Shown piece after piece: positions 8,375 through 15,916 of a stretch of DNA of 64,000 bases. The stretch lies in contig JAZKUF010000002.1 in the NCBI GenBank assembly GCA_036625225.1, forward strand, positions 1 through 64,000, read 5' to 3'. The position numbers were made by a program, and so were the translations under genes. How positions within the stretch are numbered: position 1 is the first letter of the stretch; every line of letters starts with the position of its first letter. A model generated the notes under the pieces. It did no database searches and was not told where the DNA came from. It was given only the letters and a program-made list of their open reading frames with translations. The stretch is from Accumulibacter jenkinsii. GTDB taxonomy: Bacteria; Pseudomonadota; Gammaproteobacteria; Burkholderiales; Rhodocyclaceae.

Positions 8375-8438
8375 AAATTTGGCGGCAAAACGCGTTTTTA
8401 GCAAAACGCGTGCCCGCAAAAAGAACGCCGCCAAATTT
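8375..8438. repeat. Inverted repeat with internal AAAACGCGTTTT palindrome
   Basis: Arms AAATTTGGCGGC (8375-8386) and GCCGCCAAATTT (8427-8438) are perfect complements. The 40-base loop contains the 12-bp palindrome AAAACGCGTTTT (8387-8398) and a partial second copy. It could be a small non-autonomous mobile repeat or a structured regulatory site upstream of the minus-strand gene. Confidence 0.6.
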
Positions 8439-8610
8439 GTACGGAAATGGGCCGCCATCAACAGGACTGGGGCTGGGACTGGGCCCTGGATTGACGCTGC
8501 TTAGTGCAGGCTCATATACTCTCGTTGGTATCGTTGGATTTCTTGACCTTATCCTTATCCTGCTTAATCCGCTTTTGTAGACAATCTGCTGCAACCCCTA
8601 GGGAGACCCC

Positions 8611-9270
8611 GTGAGCGAACAAATTTCCTTTGAGACCAATGACTTCATTAGCAATCCGGAGCCTCGCTGCCCTTGTGTGTTGCTGTTAGACGTATCTGGT
8701 TCGATGAACGGCAAGCCGCTGGACGAACTGAACCTTGGCCTGACGACCTTTAGAGACGAGCTTGCCACCGACTCTCTGGCGATGAAGCGGGTGGAAGTCG
8801 CCATCGTGACGTTCGGTCCGACCAAGGTTGAAATGCCGTTTACCGGTGCCTCCACATTCTTTCCACCGATACTGCGTTCGCAAGGCGACACCCCCATGGG
8901 CAGCGCCATCATGCAAGCGCTGGACCTCGTTCGAGATCGCAAGAGCGACTACAGGTCGAGCGGTATATCGTACTACCGCCCTTGGGTTTTCCTAATCACA
9001 GACGGTGGCCCGACCGACGCTTGGCAAGCGTCAGCAGAGGCCATTCGAGAAGGTGAGGCTTCAAAGCAGTTCGCCTTCTTCGCCATCGGCGTGAAGGGGG
9101 CCCGGATGGATATCCTGAAGCAAATCAGCGTTCGGGAGCCACTCTCCCTTGACGGCCTGAAGTTTCGCGAGCTGTTCAGCTGGCTTTCCAGTTCGTTGCG
9201 CTCCGTTTCCAGCTCCACTCCGGGTACCGAGGTTCCGCTCGCGGCACCGACTGGATGGGCGTCTGTGTGA
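8611..9270 (+). CDS. VWA domain protein, TerY-like
   Basis: The product has 219 residues from GTG 8611, preceded by AGGGAG at a suitable distance. It is a single von Willebrand A domain with a canonical MIDAS motif DVSGSM (residues 28-33), a second metal ligand in GDTPMGSA (about 92-99) and ITDGGPTD (about 130-137). Proteins of this form are called TerY. In the TerY-P module they are paired with a PP2C phosphatase and a kinase. The next gene overlaps its 3' end, which shows a single transcript. It has no signal peptide, so it acts in the cytoplasm. It is probably a metal-dependent protein-binding scaffold; its partner is unknown. Confidence 0.85.
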   Translation: MSEQISFETNDFISNPEPRCPCVLLLDVSGSMNGKPLDELNLGLTTFRDELATDSLAMKRVEVAIVTFGPTKVEMPFTGASTFFPPILRSQGDTPMGSAIMQALDLVRDRKSDYRSSGISYYRPWVFLITDGGPTDAWQASAEAIREGEASKQFAFFAIGVKGARMDILKQISVREPLSLDGLKFRELFSWLSSSLRSVSSSTPGTEVPLAAPTGWASV

Positions 9271-10028
9271 CTTGGCGAGTCGTATCTGCATCTAAGATTG
9301 GCACCTCGCACATTGCCGCTGGCACTACCTGCGAGGATAGTTGCTGGGCAACGGTAGACGTGACGGCTGAGGGCCAGCCCTTTCTCTCGATGTTCATATC
9401 GGACGGAGCCGGCAGTGCCTCTCGCGGTGGCGAGGGGGCGGAGTTAGCAATTCATGCGGCAGCTGACTTCATAGCGAACAAGCTCACTCATAAGGAGTTC
9501 GGGCTCAGCGACGACCTCGCTGTCGAATGTGTCCTCGCCATTCGTGAGCGCATTTACAGCCGCGCCGAGACAGAAGGGCTCAAGGCGCGGGACTTCGCCT
9601 GCACTTTTTTGGGAGTGCTCTCCTCAGCCCTCGGAACATTGGTGATGCAGGTAGGGGACGGCGGTATCGTACTTGATGTCGGAAGTGGGCTAGAAACCGC
9701 CATCGTGCCGATGACGGGCGAGTACGCCAACATGACCCACTTTGTGACGGATGTCGAGGCAGTGACCATCCTCGCGACTAAGGCTTACCCCGCACCGGTA
9801 ACTCGCGTCGCAGCTTTCAGCGATGGTCTACAGCGTCTCGTGCTGGACATGGCGACGACCAAGCCGCATGAGCCCTTCTTTTCCAAGTTCTTCCAGATCC
9901 TTGCCAGTGCAACCGATGACAAAGAGGACGAGTTGCACAGCGCCTTGGTGAGATTTTTGGGGAGTCCGTCGGTCAACGAGCGAACGGATGACGACAAGTC
10001 CTTGGCAATCGCCGTTCTGGTTTCATAA
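9255..10028 (+). CDS. PP2C-family protein serine/threonine phosphatase
   Basis: The product has 257 residues from ATG 9255. GTG 9267, which overlaps the upstream stop as GTGA, is an equally good start. The PP2C/PPM fold is seen in FISDGAGSASRGGEGAELAI (metal-binding Asp and Gly, residues about 48-68), ACTFLGVLSSALGTLVMQVG followed by DGGIV (about 116-140), AAFSDGLQRL (about 190) and DDKSLAIAVL at the C-terminus. It should remove phosphate from proteins phosphorylated by the kinase encoded ten bases downstream. It is short and lacks sensor domains, so regulation probably comes from the partner VWA protein. Confidence 0.85.
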   Translation: MGVCVTWRVVSASKIGTSHIAAGTTCEDSCWATVDVTAEGQPFLSMFISDGAGSASRGGEGAELAIHAAADFIANKLTHKEFGLSDDLAVECVLAIRERIYSRAETEGLKARDFACTFLGVLSSALGTLVMQVGDGGIVLDVGSGLETAIVPMTGEYANMTHFVTDVEAVTILATKAYPAPVTRVAAFSDGLQRLVLDMATTKPHEPFFSKFFQILASATDDKEDELHSALVRFLGSPSVNERTDDDKSLAIAVLVS

Positions 10029-10037
10029 CGCAGAGCT

Positions 10038-11978
10038 ATGTCGAAGACGCTCCTAACTGCCAATGGGTCGCTGATTCAAGTCGGGCGTGAGCTTGGCAAA
10101 GGGGGCGAGGGTTCGGTCTTCGAGGTACCCGCACTGGCTGGACAGGTAGCCAAGCTTTACCACCGGCTGCCCGACGCAAAGAAACAAGCCAAGCTCAAGT
10201 TCATGGCATCGACGGTAGACCAGCAGCTTCTAAGCTACGTCGCTTGGCCCCAAGAGACGCTTCATTCGTCGCGCGGCGGACCCGTTGTAGGTTTCCTGAT
10301 GCCGAAGGTGATGGGGCGAGACCCCGTCCACATGGTCTACAGCCCCGCGCATCGCCGACAAGAGCGGCCAAAGGCGACGTGGAACTTTCTGCTGTTCGTA
10401 GCGCGAAACACCGCAGCAGCTTTCGAGGCATTGCACTCGCACGGGCACGTACTCGGCGACGTGAACCAAGGCAACGTGCTGGTCGGCAGTGACAGCAAGG
10501 TTGTACTGATCGATAGCGACTCGTTCCAGGTGAATGCCCGGGGCACCCTACACCTTTGCGAAGTCGGTGTATCTCACTTCACGCCGCCTGAGCTTCAAGG
10601 GCTCTCGTCGTTCGATGGTTTCACGCGAACAGCCAACCACGACAATTTTGGCTTGGCTCTGCTGATATTCCATTTGCTCTTTGGTGGACGGCACCCGTAC
10701 TCTGGCGTGCCCCTCAAAAGCGGTGTCGGAGATACACTGGAATCTGACATCAAAGCCTATAGATACGCATATGCACGGGACTCGCAATCCCGAGGCATCG
10801 GGCCGCCACCTCGCTCGATTCCTCTTTCCATCGTCCCAGACGCGATGGAGACGATGTTCCACCTTGCATTTACAGAGAAGGGTGCAGCGGGGAGTCGGCC
10901 AACATCCCAGCAGTGGCTTACCGCTCTCGACGCAGTGCGCGGCCGCCTAAAGCCTTGTGGTGCTTCTTCGATGCACCTGTACCCGGACCACCTTGCGACG
11001 TGTCCATGGTGCACGCTGGAGCAACAAGGCGCTATATACTTCATCGACCTCGGCGTAACGTACACGGGGACGGCATCTGGCTTTGTCCTGGCGCAAGTCT
11101 GGGCACTTATTGAGTCAGTACAGGCGCCACCACCTGTCAGCGTACCAAGCGTCGACATCAGCGGGCTGTCTGCTCAGCCCCTTCCTTCCAACATTACTAG
11201 CGAGGGGACCATCACCTTCTACAGGCTCTTGGTGGTCGGCATAGTAATCGCGGTCGCGGTCGCTGTACCAAATGTTTGGTTTCTGTGTCTCATCGCTGGA
11301 TTTTTTGGGTGGATGATGGCGGGGTCGGCAGGCTCAAGCGAGCGTATAGCCGAGTGCAATCGCCGAAAGGCCATCCAGCAATCGGCGAAGCAGGAGTATG
11401 ACCAGCTGGTTAAGCAAGCCAAGAAAGAGGCTGGCCCGGAGGGCTTCTCGGCAAAGCGGAGCGATCTGGTCAAGCTGCGGAACGAGTACCAATCCTTGCA
11501 GCAAACTGAAAAGCAAGAGATGGACAAGCTTCACTCCACCGCGGAGGAGCGGCAGAAGCAGAAGTTCCTGGATGGCTGCTTCATTGATAGCGCGAACATC
11601 ACAGGAGTAGGCACCGCGCGTAAGGCGGCGCTGCGCTCGTTCGGCATTGAAACCGCTGCCGACGTCAGCCGCTCCAGAGTGCTTCAGGTACGTGGCTTTG
11701 GCGAGAGTCTGACCAGAGCTGTCGTTGACTGGAAGGCCAGTTGCGAGCGAAGGTTCACCTTCAATCCGACTAACGCAGTATCCGAGGCGGACAAGAATGC
11801 CGTACGCACCAAGTTTGGTGTCAGGAAGGTGGCCCTTGAAGCCAGTCTCGGAGCGGGGTCGCGCCAACTTCAACAGTTCCAGCAACATGCTACGGCGCGC
11901 GCCGCGGCTCTGCAGCCAAAGCTAGAAGAAGTGGCGCTGCGGCTGGCGAAGGCGGAGAAAGATCTCTCCGTGTTGTAG
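10038..11978 (+). CDS. Protein kinase with zinc-ribbon, membrane and HhH domains (TerY-P kinase)
   Basis: The product has 646 residues. Residues 1-300 form a protein-kinase domain: glycine loop GKGGEGSVFEV (about 20-30), VAKLYH lysine (about 37), HVLGDVNQGNVLVG catalytic loop (HRD replaced by LGD) and VLIDSDSFQV (DFG replaced by DSD). It is therefore atypical, but the key Asp residues are present. A cysteine cluster with CPWC (about 305-332) suggests a zinc ribbon. Two adjacent membrane segments follow (LLVVGIVIAVAVAVPNVWFL and the following LIAGFFGWMMAG, about 395-430), then a charged coiled coil (about 440-510). A helix-hairpin-helix unit comes next (ITGVGTARKAALRSFGIETA, about 520-560), with a second coiled tail. 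This matches the kinase partner in TerY-P triads. The DNA-binding-like HhH is on the cytoplasmic side. Confidence 0.85.
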   Translation: MSKTLLTANGSLIQVGRELGKGGEGSVFEVPALAGQVAKLYHRLPDAKKQAKLKFMASTVDQQLLSYVAWPQETLHSSRGGPVVGFLMPKVMGRDPVHMVYSPAHRRQERPKATWNFLLFVARNTAAAFEALHSHGHVLGDVNQGNVLVGSDSKVVLIDSDSFQVNARGTLHLCEVGVSHFTPPELQGLSSFDGFTRTANHDNFGLALLIFHLLFGGRHPYSGVPLKSGVGDTLESDIKAYRYAYARDSQSRGIGPPPRSIPLSIVPDAMETMFHLAFTEKGAAGSRPTSQQWLTALDAVRGRLKPCGASSMHLYPDHLATCPWCTLEQQGAIYFIDLGVTYTGTASGFVLAQVWALIESVQAPPPVSVPSVDISGLSAQPLPSNITSEGTITFYRLLVVGIVIAVAVAVPNVWFLCLIAGFFGWMMAGSAGSSERIAECNRRKAIQQSAKQEYDQLVKQAKKEAGPEGFSAKRSDLVKLRNEYQSLQQTEKQEMDKLHSTAEERQKQKFLDGCFIDSANITGVGTARKAALRSFGIETAADVSRSRVLQVRGFGESLTRAVVDWKASCERRFTFNPTNAVSEADKNAVRTKFGVRKVALEASLGAGSRQLQQFQQHATARAAALQPKLEEVALRLAKAEKDLSVL

Positions 11979-12144
11979 TGCAGACTGTTCGAGTAGAAGA
12001 GCAGACCCAGGGGAAACGTACGCAGATGCCCACTTAGCAGCCCTGAATTCTACGTGTCTTTTGCCCAATCTGGGTCGTCACTGTGCTGACCGGCTAACTC
12101 TGGAAGGTAGCGATCGGCTGCCTTCCGCCTTTCACCATCCAGAC

Positions 12145-12193
12145 ATTTCGCGATGGCGTACCTCACAAACCAAAGCATACGCCATCGCGAAAT
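12145..12193. repeat. 16-bp perfect inverted repeat
   Basis: ATTTCGCGATGGCGTA at 12145-12160 is the exact reverse complement of 12178-12193, with a 17-base loop. There is no run of T after the right arm, so it is not an ordinary terminator. It could be a recombination site or the fold-back end of a small mobile element. Confidence 0.7.
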
Positions 12194-12254
12194 CCGCCAA
12201 TCCTCTAAAATACTCAAGCAAAAACAATCGCTTGAAAAATCCGTACTAAATTTC

Positions 12255-12343
12255 CGAAGTCAGGAGGTTTCGAGAGAAACGGCCCGTAAGACGCCAGAAT
12301 CCGTCAGATATGACATTTGTGGGGTTAGCGAAGTCAGGAGGTT
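12255..12343 (+). repeat. 15-bp direct repeat pair
   Basis: CGAAGTCAGGAGGTT occurs at 12255-12269 and again at 12329-12343. The pair lies between the accessory block and the tRNA-Ser terminator, and may be a scar of integration or duplication. Confidence 0.5.
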
Positions 12344-12344
12344 C

Positions 12345-12382
12345 AAACGAAAAACCCCGCAAAACAAGGCGTTGAGCGGGGT
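12345..12382 (-). terminator. Rho-independent terminator of tRNA-Ser
   Basis: On the minus strand the stem ACCCCGC/GCGGGGT (12354-12360 and 12376-12382) is followed by a T-rich run (12346-12354). It sits about 40 bases downstream of the tRNA 3' end. Confidence 0.75.
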
Positions 12383-12419
12383 GTTCGTTTTTGGTGCAGA
12401 CAGTTTGCAGCCAGTGTCC

Positions 12420-12509
12420 TGGCGGAGAGAGCGGGATTCGAACCCGCGGTAGACTGACGCCTACACACGCTTTCCAGGCGTGCGACTTAAACCACTCATC
12501 CATCTCTCC
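12420..12509 (-). tRNA. tRNA-Ser (GGA)
   Basis: This is a 90-base class II tRNA including an encoded CCA at 12420-12422. The acceptor stem GGAGAGA/TCTCTCC pairs fully. The anticodon loop CTGGAAA gives anticodon GGA, which reads UCC/UCU serine codons. A long variable arm and the TTCGAAT T-loop are present. It marks the boundary between the accessory block at lower coordinates and the conserved region above. Confidence 0.95.
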
Positions 12510-12697
12510 GGAAGGATGCGAATTCTAGCAGAAGGCATCAGGAACACCAAACCCGAAGCGCCGGCAGCGGTACCCTGCTGGCTGCCCGGAGTGAACAGTC
12601 AAGACCCGCTCCCGCTTGCGGCAGCCGCCGCTTCAAGACGATGATCGTTCCTTTCATCCTTTCATCCTTTCACCCTCCTCCCGACCAAGGAAGTTCC

Positions 12698-13222
12698 ATG
12701 CCCAAGACCCCCTCTGCCGCCGATCTCGAAGCCGCGGTCCTGCTTGCCGAACAGACTGCCGAAGCGATGTTCAGCCGCGATGCGGCGAGCCGACTGATTG
12801 GCCTGAAGATCGTCGCCATCCGGCCCGGTTACTCGCGACTGACGATGGTCGTTCGACCGGACATGGTGAACGGCCACCACATCTGTCACGGTGGCTATCT
12901 GTTCACCCTGGCCGACTCGGCGTTCGCCTATGCCTGCAATGCCTACAACCGCAACACGGTCGCCTCGGCCTGTCACATCGATTTCCTCGCCCCGGCCAGG
13001 GAAGGGGAAGCGCTCGAAGCGGAATGCGAGGAACGTTCCCGGGCCGGGCGTACCGGGGTCTACGACACCACCATCCGCAACCACAACGGCAAGGTGATCG
13101 CCCTCTTCCGCGGCAAATCCTATCGGATTGCCGGTGAAGTGATCGCCGGGCTGGTGGCCGAAGAAGCACGTCCCGCCTCAGCCAACCCACCGGCGAGCCG
13201 GGTCGAAGGCAACCCGCAATGA
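12698..13222 (+). CDS. paaI: PaaI-type hotdog thioesterase
   Basis: The product has 174 residues from ATG 12698, with AAGGAAG placed well upstream; the in-frame extension to 12641 is unlikely. It is a single hotdog domain with the family signature NGHHICHGGYLFTLADSAFA (about 62-81), where the Asp/His and Gly-Gly are typical of PaaI hydroxyphenylacetyl-CoA thioesterases. It would hydrolyse aryl-CoA thioesters to free stalled CoA in phenylacetate catabolism. No other paa genes are near, so its role here may be more general acyl-CoA housekeeping. Confidence 0.85.
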   Translation: MPKTPSAADLEAAVLLAEQTAEAMFSRDAASRLIGLKIVAIRPGYSRLTMVVRPDMVNGHHICHGGYLFTLADSAFAYACNAYNRNTVASACHIDFLAPAREGEALEAECEERSRAGRTGVYDTTIRNHNGKVIALFRGKSYRIAGEVIAGLVAEEARPASANPPASRVEGNPQ

Positions 13223-13283
13223 AGTTTCTGCGAGCGGCGACGGCGGCGCCGACGTGGCGTTCAGATGCCGGCGCTGCTGCCGG

Positions 13284-13706
13284 TCACTCGCCGGCGGCCG
13301 GGAAATCGCCGTCCACGTAATACCAGCGGCCGTCCTCACGCACGAAGCGACTCACTTCGTGCTGGCACCCGGCACGCCCGGCGAGGCGGTAGCGGGCAAG
13401 GAATTCGACGATCGCCGTCGCGGGGCCGGTGGCGACATGGCGCCGGATCTCCAGGCCGAGCCAGCGCGCCGACGGGGCAAGGTCGAGGTCGCTTTGCAGC
13501 GGGCGAGTGGACGCGTGCCAGCTCGCCAGCAGGTAGCCGCATCTGCCGATGACGTAGGCGGTGTAACGGGAGCGCATCAGGGCCGCCGCATCGGGGGGTT
13601 GCGCTGCGCCCTCAAGAAACAGGCCGCAACAGTCCGCATAGGGGCGCTGACTGCCGCAGGGGCAGCGCTCATCGCAAGCGCTGCGCGATCTCTTTTTCCG
13701 GTTCAT
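13284..13706 (-). CDS. YchJ-like SEC-C/UPF0225 protein
   Basis: The product has 140 residues. An N-terminal SEC-C type metal-binding motif (CPCGSQRPYADCCG, residues about 15-28) is followed by an NTF2-like part with MRSRYTAYVIGRCGYLLASW (about 44-63) and the C-terminal VREDGRWYYVDGDF. This is the standard arrangement and length of YchJ family proteins, whose function is unknown; the cysteines probably bind zinc. It faces the PaaI-like gene convergently. Confidence 0.85.
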   Translation of the reverse strand: MNRKKRSRSACDERCPCGSQRPYADCCGLFLEGAAQPPDAAALMRSRYTAYVIGRCGYLLASWHASTRPLQSDLDLAPSARWLGLEIRRHVATGPATAIVEFLARYRLAGRAGCQHEVSRFVREDGRWYYVDGDFPAAGE

Positions 13707-13805
13707 GGCTCTGAGCTCGAAAGTCGTCCACGGGCGGCCGCATGCCCTGCCGCGAACGATGCGGCCAGCCGGGGCTGGCGCAGGGCCTGACGCTGCCCGT
13801 TGCTT

Positions 13806-14072
13806 CTAACGATGACGCATGCCGCCACTGCCGCGGGCCATGGCTTCATTGACGCGTAGCGGCTTGCCGTGCAGGTCCTTGCCGTCGAGGGCGGCGATGG
13901 CGGCGAGCGAATGCGCCTTGCCCGGCATTTCGATAAAGCCGAAACCCTTGGAGGCACCGCTGAACAGTTCGCGCATCACCTGCACTGACTTGACCTGGCC
14001 AAAGGCCTTGAAGAGGTCGGTGAGTTCTGTTTCGTCCGTCTCGGGTGCGAGATTGCCCACGAAAATATTCAT
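13806..14072 (-). CDS. Small RRM RNA-binding protein
   Basis: The product has 88 residues, a single RNA-recognition motif: RNP2-like NIFVGNLA (residues 2-9) and RNP1-like GASKGFGFIEM (about 44-54), with a short Gly/Arg tail (ARGSGGMRHR). Such glycine-tailed RRM proteins are often cold-inducible RNA chaperones. It is immediately downstream of a DEAD-box RNA helicase in the same direction, which fits a shared role in RNA remodelling. Confidence 0.88.
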   Translation of the reverse strand: MNIFVGNLAPETDETELTDLFKAFGQVKSVQVMRELFSGASKGFGFIEMPGKAHSLAAIAALDGKDLHGKPLRVNEAMARGSGGMRHR

Positions 14073-14125
14073 TACCGGCTCCTGATCTGAGGTTGCGATG
14101 GCTACGTAGAGGCCCGGCCGAGGAT

Positions 14126-15541
14126 CTAGCTGCCGCGCCGGGTGGGACTGCGAAAAAGCGCCGGCAAAGCCGCCGCGGCCCCTGTCCTGGCACGCTGCGG
14201 CGCCCGCTGCGGGCTTACCGGTGCGGGATTGGTGCGGGCTGGCGACGGCGTCGGGGTGCTCGGGCGAGCGCTGGCCGATGCCGGCGTACGTGCCGTCGCC
14301 GCCTTGCCCTGGCGGCCGCTGCCGCTGTTGCGGCGGTTGGCGTCGCGCGCACCGCGTTCGGCAGCCAGCGCCTGCGCGCTGAGCGGCGGCTGGATCTGGC
14401 CGGGTTCGAAGCCGGGAACGATCTGCTGCTCGATGCGCCGGGTGAGCAGCTTCTCGATGTCGGCAAGCAGGCCCTTCTCCTCCGCCGAGACCAGCGAAAT
14501 CGCTTCGCCGGTACTGCCGGCGCGGCCGGTGCGGCCGATCCGATGCACGTAATCGGCGGGCACGTTCGGCAGCTCGAAATTGACCACGTGCGGCAGCTCT
14601 TCGATGTCGAGACCGCGCGCGGCAATGTCGGTCGCCACCAGGACCCGCACCGTTCCCGCCTTGAAGCCGGCCAGCGCACGCGTGCGCGCCGGCTGGCTCT
14701 TGTTGCCGTGAATCGCCGTCGCCTCGATGCCGGCCTTGCAGAGTTGTTCGGCGAGGCGGTTGGCGCCGCTTTTCATGCGCGTGAACACGAGCACCTGGCG
14801 CCAGTCGCCGTCGGCGACCAGATGAGTCAAGAGTTCGCGCTTGCGCCAGCCATCGACCGGATGCACGCGCTGCGCGACCAGTTCGGATTCGGCGTTGCGG
14901 CGGGCGACGTCGATCAGCACCGGCGAGTGCAGCAGGCCATCGGCCAGCTGACGGATCTCGTTCGAGAAGGTGGCCGAGAAGAGCAGGTTCTGGCGCCGTG
15001 CCGGCAGCAGCGCGAGAATGCGCCGGATGTCGCGGATGAAGCCCATGTCGAGCATGCGGTCGGCTTCGTCAAGCACCAGGATCTCGACCTGCGCGAGGCT
15101 CGCGGTTTTCTGCTGCAGGTGGTCGAGCAGACGTCCGGGCGTTGCCACCAGGATGTCGACGCCGCGTCGCAGGGCGTCGATCTGCGGGTTGATGTTCACC
15201 CCGCCATAGATCAGGGTGGACTTGAACGGCAGGTACTGGCCATAGGTACGCACGCTTTCCTCGATCTGCGCTGCGAGTTCGCGGGTGGGCGTCAGGATCA
15301 GTGCCCGCACCCGCCGCGGCGTCTGCGCCGGGATGCTGGCAGCAGCCAATCGCTGCAACAGGGGCAGCGCGAAACCGGCGGTCTTGCCGGTACCGGTCTG
15401 GGCGCCGGCGAGCACGTCGCGACCGGCCAGGATGACCGGGATGGCCTGCGCCTGGACCGGAGTCGGTTCGCTGTAGCCCTGTTCGGCGACAACACGAAGG
15501 AGTTCGGCCGACAGGCCGAGCATGGCAAACGTTTGGGACAA
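14126..15541 (-). CDS. rhlE: DEAD-box ATP-dependent RNA helicase, RhlE type
   Basis: The product has 471 residues from TTG 15541 (SQTFAMLGLSAELLRVVAEQ), chosen because an AGGAG site lies six bases upstream; ATG 15523 is an alternative. Helicase motifs are in order: Q-motif (GYSEPTPVQAQAIP), Walker A AQTGTGKT (about 48-55), PTRELA, VLDEADRMLDMGF (about 150), FSATFS (about 182), TDIAARGLDI and HRIGRTGRAG (about 315-340). The C-terminal 90 residues are basic and Pro/Ala/Arg rich, as in RhlE. It would unwind RNA in ribosome assembly or decay. Confidence 0.9.
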   Translation of the reverse strand: MSQTFAMLGLSAELLRVVAEQGYSEPTPVQAQAIPVILAGRDVLAGAQTGTGKTAGFALPLLQRLAAASIPAQTPRRVRALILTPTRELAAQIEESVRTYGQYLPFKSTLIYGGVNINPQIDALRRGVDILVATPGRLLDHLQQKTASLAQVEILVLDEADRMLDMGFIRDIRRILALLPARRQNLLFSATFSNEIRQLADGLLHSPVLIDVARRNAESELVAQRVHPVDGWRKRELLTHLVADGDWRQVLVFTRMKSGANRLAEQLCKAGIEATAIHGNKSQPARTRALAGFKAGTVRVLVATDIAARGLDIEELPHVVNFELPNVPADYVHRIGRTGRAGSTGEAISLVSAEEKGLLADIEKLLTRRIEQQIVPGFEPGQIQPPLSAQALAAERGARDANRRNSGSGRQGKAATARTPASASARPSTPTPSPARTNPAPVSPQRAPQRARTGAAAALPALFRSPTRRGS

Positions 15542-15916
15542 GAAAATCTCCTGTGAACGACCTGCTGCGGCAGGATGCCACCAGAGCCGGTTCAGGCGGA
15601 TACAAGTATCGGGAGGGGATCGAGGCGTTCGGCAAGCGCCGTGGGGGAAGGCACGCTCGTGAGGAACGACCTGTTGACCGGATGACACGCAGTTCGTTTT
15701 CGAGCCGCACTATACAGGGTTTGCCGCGGCACCGGCAGAATATCCGCGCCGCGCCCGCCGGCCGGCCAGGAATCCAGGCACTCCCCGGGCGACGGCGGGC
15801 TGCTCGGGAAAACGCACTCTGCGCACTCTGTTACAATTTCGCGTTTGTTCGACGAGGCTAGCGGACCCTCGGGGCAGCGCTATCCCCCGCTTTTTCCTTC
15901 CCAGACAGAGGCAATC
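15542..15916. other. Divergent promoter region between rhlE and serC
   Basis: No gene is seen in these 375 bases. A TACAAT -10 like hexamer at 15832-15837 precedes serC by about 80 bases, and TATAGT is found on the minus strand at 15709-15714 facing rhlE. Neither has a convincing -35. Confidence 0.35.

Larger units (their letters stand above)
11979..12419. other. Gene-free stretch between the kinase gene and tRNA-Ser
   Basis: No credible gene is seen. The stretch holds a 16-bp perfect inverted repeat, a 15-bp direct repeat, and the terminator of the minus-strand tRNA-Ser gene; each is listed separately. The short ORFs here have no ribosome site or recognisable sequence. Confidence 0.5.

Noticed and set aside
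12061..12249. 62-codon ORF
   Set aside because: It crosses the perfect hairpin and has no ribosome site or known match.
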